Assembly (NCBI GenBank): GCA_012032975.1
Contig: JAAUPU010000075.1
Span: 1 to 8,787, forward strand
Origin: Caldilineaceae bacterium
GTDB lineage: Bacteria; Chloroflexota; Anaerolineae; Caldilineales; Caldilineaceae
Direction: 5' to 3'
Length of the DNA stretch: 8,787 nucleotides
Shown: positions 6,165 through 8,787 of the stretch, piece after piece
How positions within the stretch are numbered: position 1 is the stretch's first letter
Layout: every line of letters starts with the position of its first letter
Made by a program: the position numbers and the translations under genes
Notes under the pieces: generated by a model
Databases searched by the model: none
What the model was told of the DNA's origin: nothing
Seen by the model: only the letters and a program-made list of their open reading frames with translations

Positions 6165-8520
6165 TTGTTGCCGCGTACAGCGTTTGGTGCGGCGTGCTTG
6201 CTGGTTGCTGCCGTCGTTCTGTTTACCTGCCCGTCCTGTTGGGGCTGCGCACTTTTCCCGATGGCGATTTCACCCATCACTTCCTGCCTTTTAGCCTCTT
6301 TCAACAGCACGAACTCCTTGCGCTGCGCCTGCCGGTATGGAACCCTTTTACCTACAGCGGTCACCCGTTTCTGGCCGATACCCAGGCCGCTCTCTTCTAT
6401 CCGCTGAGCAATCTGCTGCTCTTTGCCACGTTGCCCTGGACCGATCCGGCAGCTCGGCTCTACTTTCTACAACTGGAAGCCATTGTTCAGATAGCACTGG
6501 CTGGCTTTTTCGTCTTTCTGCTCGTCCGCGAGTTGACCGGGGTCTGGCACGCGGGGTTGCTGGCCGGCGCGATCTTTGCTCTCTCCGGCTATCTGACCGG
6601 CTACCCACCTGTTCAATTGGCGGTATTGCGTACGGCCATCTGGCTGCCGCTGCTGTTATGGCTTCTGCTGCGCGCCATGCTCGAACCCGGCCGTTGGCGT
6701 TTTTGGATTGGCGCGGTCGTCTGCGCCTCGGTCATGGTGTTGGCTGGCCATCCCCAGACCCTTCTCCATGCTGCGTACGCAACGATTGCCTGGGTGATAT
6801 TCTTGCTCTGGCAAGCGCCGAAGACGAGCATACAGACGAACGCACAGACAACCACGCGGGTCATCGGCTGGCTCGTTTGCGGTCTGGCCATCGTCGGTTT
6901 GAGCGCGGTGCAACTTCTGCCCAGCCTGGAGTTTGCCCAATACAGCGTGCGCGCCAACGTAGAGTATGCCTTTGTCAGCGGCGGGTTTCCGCTGCAGGAC
7001 ACCTGGCAACTGCTGCTGCCCGGCGTGTTGACGGTCTACTCGCCGCTTTATGTGGGTGTTGTGGCGCTGGGATTGGTCGCGCTGGCATTGAGCCGGCTGC
7101 GCCGCGGCCAACCATCGCCGGATGCGCCGAAGCTGGGAAAGGGTACTCTGGCGTTGCGACCGGCCGTCGCCTTTTTCCTCGCGCTCGCCGTGATCGCGCT
7201 GCTGCTCTCCTACGGCGAAAATGGCTTTCTCTATTCGCTCTTCTACCGGCTCGCGCCTGGCTGGGATCGTTTTCGCGGCCAGGAGCGGGCAGCCTATCTG
7301 GTCACCCTGAGTCTGTGCGTGTTGAGCGGCTATGGCGTTGCGCTGTTGACTCAACTCACGTTGGGACAGCGCCGCCGCATTGCGCTGATCTACGCCGCGG
7401 TGGTGACCATCGGCGTCTATGCCTTTGGCCTGATCTGGCAGTTGCCGGGTCGCAGCGCGATCAGCCAGTGGAGCTATTTGGGCGTCGCGTTTGTCACGTT
7501 GACCTTGGCCATGGGTTTTGTGCTTCTGCTCTGGCTGCCCGGCTGGAGCCGACGCCGCTGGATCATTCTGGCCACGCTGGCGATCGGCAACCTCTTCTGG
7601 GCCAACTTTTCCACAAACCTGGGCGACTACGGTCCGGTGCGCAAGACGTTGCTTGCGCCCGAGATGGTCGCGCTGGAAGAAGCGGTGGCGGCGCGCGCGG
7701 ACGCCAACCTGGGATTGCCGGGCCGCGTCTACAACGAAGCGCGCATCTACGATGACTACGGCATGAGACAGTCAATGCGAGGATGTCTTGGGGGAGCAGC
7801 CCGTTGCGGTTGGCGACCTATGCGGCGCTCTTCGACGACTTCCCGCTGGACCGCATGTGGCGTTTGACCGGCGTCGAGCATGTGTTGACCTGGCGACGCG
7901 AGCTTTTCGAGCCAAGCGAACTGCTGGCCGAATTCCCCCAGGCAACCGACACGACCTACCTGCATCGGTTGACCGAACCAAACCCGCGCGCCTGGCTGGT
8001 CAATCAAGTCGAGGTTGCCGCGGATGACGAAGCAGCGCGCCGTTTGCTCGCAGACCACAGTTTCGATCTGGAACAGATCGCGCTGCTTTCGGAAGGGGAA
8101 GTCGGCAGTCGCCTCGACGGCGACTCGACGGCCCGAACGCCAAGCTACACCGTTGCACTGGCGCAGAGAGGGCCAGCCAGCCTGCATGTCGAGCTGGAAA
8201 GTGACACAGGCGGCCTGTTGCTGCTGGCCGAAAACTGGCTACCCGGCTGGTCGGTTGAGGATGCGCGCTGCGACGCTGGTCCGTGCGAGTCGCAGCCATC
8301 GCCGCTGGCCGATCTGCCGGCGCTGTCAGTCGAACGCGCAAATCTGGCCCTGATCGGCGTGGCTGTCCCCCCCGGCGCCGTGGCCTTCGACCTGGTCTAT
8401 CGACCCCAGACCTTGACCATCGGTGCATGGATCAGCGCGCTGACGTTGCTAGCGCTGACGCTTTTGGCGCTCGTGCTGGCCGGGGCCGCGCGCTGGCGAC
8501 TTCGGCGGCGGGCGGCATGA
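6165..8520 (+). CDS. YfhO-family GT-C membrane protein, three probable frameshifts
   Basis: Polytopic membrane protein of the YfhO family, members of which act as GT-C glycosyltransferases on cell-surface polymers (B. subtilis YfhO works with the GT2 protein CsbB). The first helix is in frame 0 (FGAACLLVAAVVLF); a lost T in TTT at 6222-6224 moves it to frame 2 (YLPVLLGLRTFPDGDF). Family signatures follow: PVWNPFTYSGHPFLADTQAA, FYPLSNLLLF, LAGHPQTLLHAAY, RFRGQERAAYLVTLSLCV. At 7764-7790 two extra bases (near 7778 and at TT 7788-7789) shift the reading through frame 0 to frame 1. Corrected, this gives GMRQSMEDVWGSSPLRLATY, a good match to the YfhO consensus. The C-terminal LLLLAENWLPGWSVED, VERANLALIGVAVPPGA and final helix near 8420-8500 are typical. 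Corrected length is about 784 residues. The start is unsure: TTG 6165 or TTG 6168, preceded by an in-frame TGA at 6156. GTG 6155 would give a poor first helix. Likely role: transfer of a polyprenyl-phosphate-linked sugar on the outer face. Confidence 0.85.
8517..8520 (+). promoter_or_regulatory. ATGA stop-start overlap coupling the YfhO gene and the next GT39-like gene
   Basis: The TGA stop of the YfhO gene (8518-8520) overlaps the ATG at 8517-8519, the first of two tandem ATG codons. Such overlaps usually mean translational coupling. There is only a weak G-rich stretch upstream (gcggcgggcgg), so re-initiation after the upstream stop is plausible. Confidence 0.6.
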
Positions 8521-8787
8521 TGGCTGCAAAGACCGTGCGGCTGATGCTCTTGACTCTGCTCCTGCTGGCCTTTGCTCTCCGTATGCTTCGGCTGGACTAT
8601 CAGGAGTTGCGCGGGGATGAAGTCTTCGGCTACTTCTTCAGCCTGCGCGACCCGGCAGACATTGTGAACGCCACGCTGGAATTGGCCGAGCCTCACCCGG
8701 TGGCCAGCTATCTCTTGCAACACGGCTGGCTCGCCCTCGCCGGTCACAGCGAGTTTTCCCTGCGCTGGCAGAGCCTCTTCTTCAGCG
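8517..8787 (+). CDS. GT39-like (ArnT/PMT-type) membrane glycosyltransferase, 3' partial
   Basis: The first 90 codons of a GT-C enzyme, cut by the window end. One hydrophobic helix (RLMLLTLLLLAFALRML) is followed by LDYQELRGDEVFGYFFSL. The Asp34-Glu35 pair after helix 1 is where GT39/ArnT-type enzymes carry the acidic residue of the first external loop. AEPHPVASYLLQHGWLALAG matches the family's HP-x-YY loop, and GHSEFSLRWQSLFFS the SEFALRLPS-like segment. It would use a polyprenyl-phosphate sugar on the outer membrane face. The start is ATG 8517 (overlapping the previous stop) or ATG 8520, both in the same frame. No frameshift is visible in this part. The assignment rests on the N-terminal loop only. 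Confidence 0.8.
   Translation, partial: MMAAKTVRLMLLTLLLLAFALRMLRLDYQELRGDEVFGYFFSLRDPADIVNATLELAEPHPVASYLLQHGWLALAGHSEFSLRWQSLFFS

Noticed and set aside
6155..6226. GTG 6155 as YfhO start in frame 2
   Set aside because: Its N-terminus (SVWCGVLAGCCRRS) is a poor first helix, whereas frame 0 gives a clean hydrophobic one that joins frame 2 with one missing T.
6337..7755. Plus-strand open frame of 472 codons in frame 1
   Set aside because: Out-of-frame shadow of the YfhO gene; Arg/Gly/Ala-rich without helices, while frame 2 carries the YfhO motifs.
1..8520. The cluster as a set of true pseudogenes
   Set aside because: Apart from the one-base shifts there are no nonsense codons, large deletions or eroded motifs, and indels of both signs recur at homopolymers in every gene; error is the simpler reading.

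Overview
The window is a GC-rich (estimated by eye at about 60%), tightly packed, single-strand stretch of bacterial DNA. It encodes six consecutive cell-envelope glycosylation genes, all on the + strand, with gaps of 6-43 bases or overlaps. Large membrane glycosyltransferases with an extracytoplasmic beta-rich tail, mixed with GT2 and nucleotide-sugar genes, fit a Chloroflexota (Anaerolineae/Caldilineae-like) genome. That assignment is inference from protein style only; no phylogenetic marker is present.

Layout: (1) 1-1643, a GT-C (GT39/PMT-like) membrane glycosyltransferase whose 5' end lies outside the window; (2) 1653-2823, a PLP-dependent DegT/DnrJ/EryC1 sugar aminotransferase resembling GDP-perosamine synthases; (3) 2830-3619, a GT2 polyprenyl-phosphate sugar synthase of the DPM1 type; (4) 3638-6121, a second large GT-C membrane protein with the same kind of C-terminal extracytoplasmic region as gene 1; (5) about 6165-8520, a YfhO-family GT-C membrane protein; (6) 8517-8787, the start of a third GT39-like enzyme, cut by the window edge. 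The only gap of note (6122-6164) holds a short degenerate 7-base repeat. No RNA gene, mobile element, CRISPR array or clear terminator was seen, and no stretch over 300 bases lacks a gene.

How the genes could work together: the aminotransferase would make a 4-amino-sugar nucleotide, the GT2 enzyme would load a sugar onto a polyprenyl phosphate at the inner membrane face, and the GT-C/YfhO proteins would use lipid-linked sugars on the outer face. This is the logic of the ArnB-ArnC-ArnT pathway and of the Bacillus CsbB-YfhO system. No flippase is visible in the window.

The most striking property of the raw sequence is that all five genes with substantial coverage carry one or more single-base frameshifts, about ten in 8.8 kb. 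Many sit in or beside short homopolymers, and the protein on either side is well preserved. They look like uncorrected sequencing or assembly indels rather than decay. Gene spans below are therefore given across the frameshifts, with the place of each break stated. Apart from the Arn/YfhO-like combination I found no convincing undescribed system.
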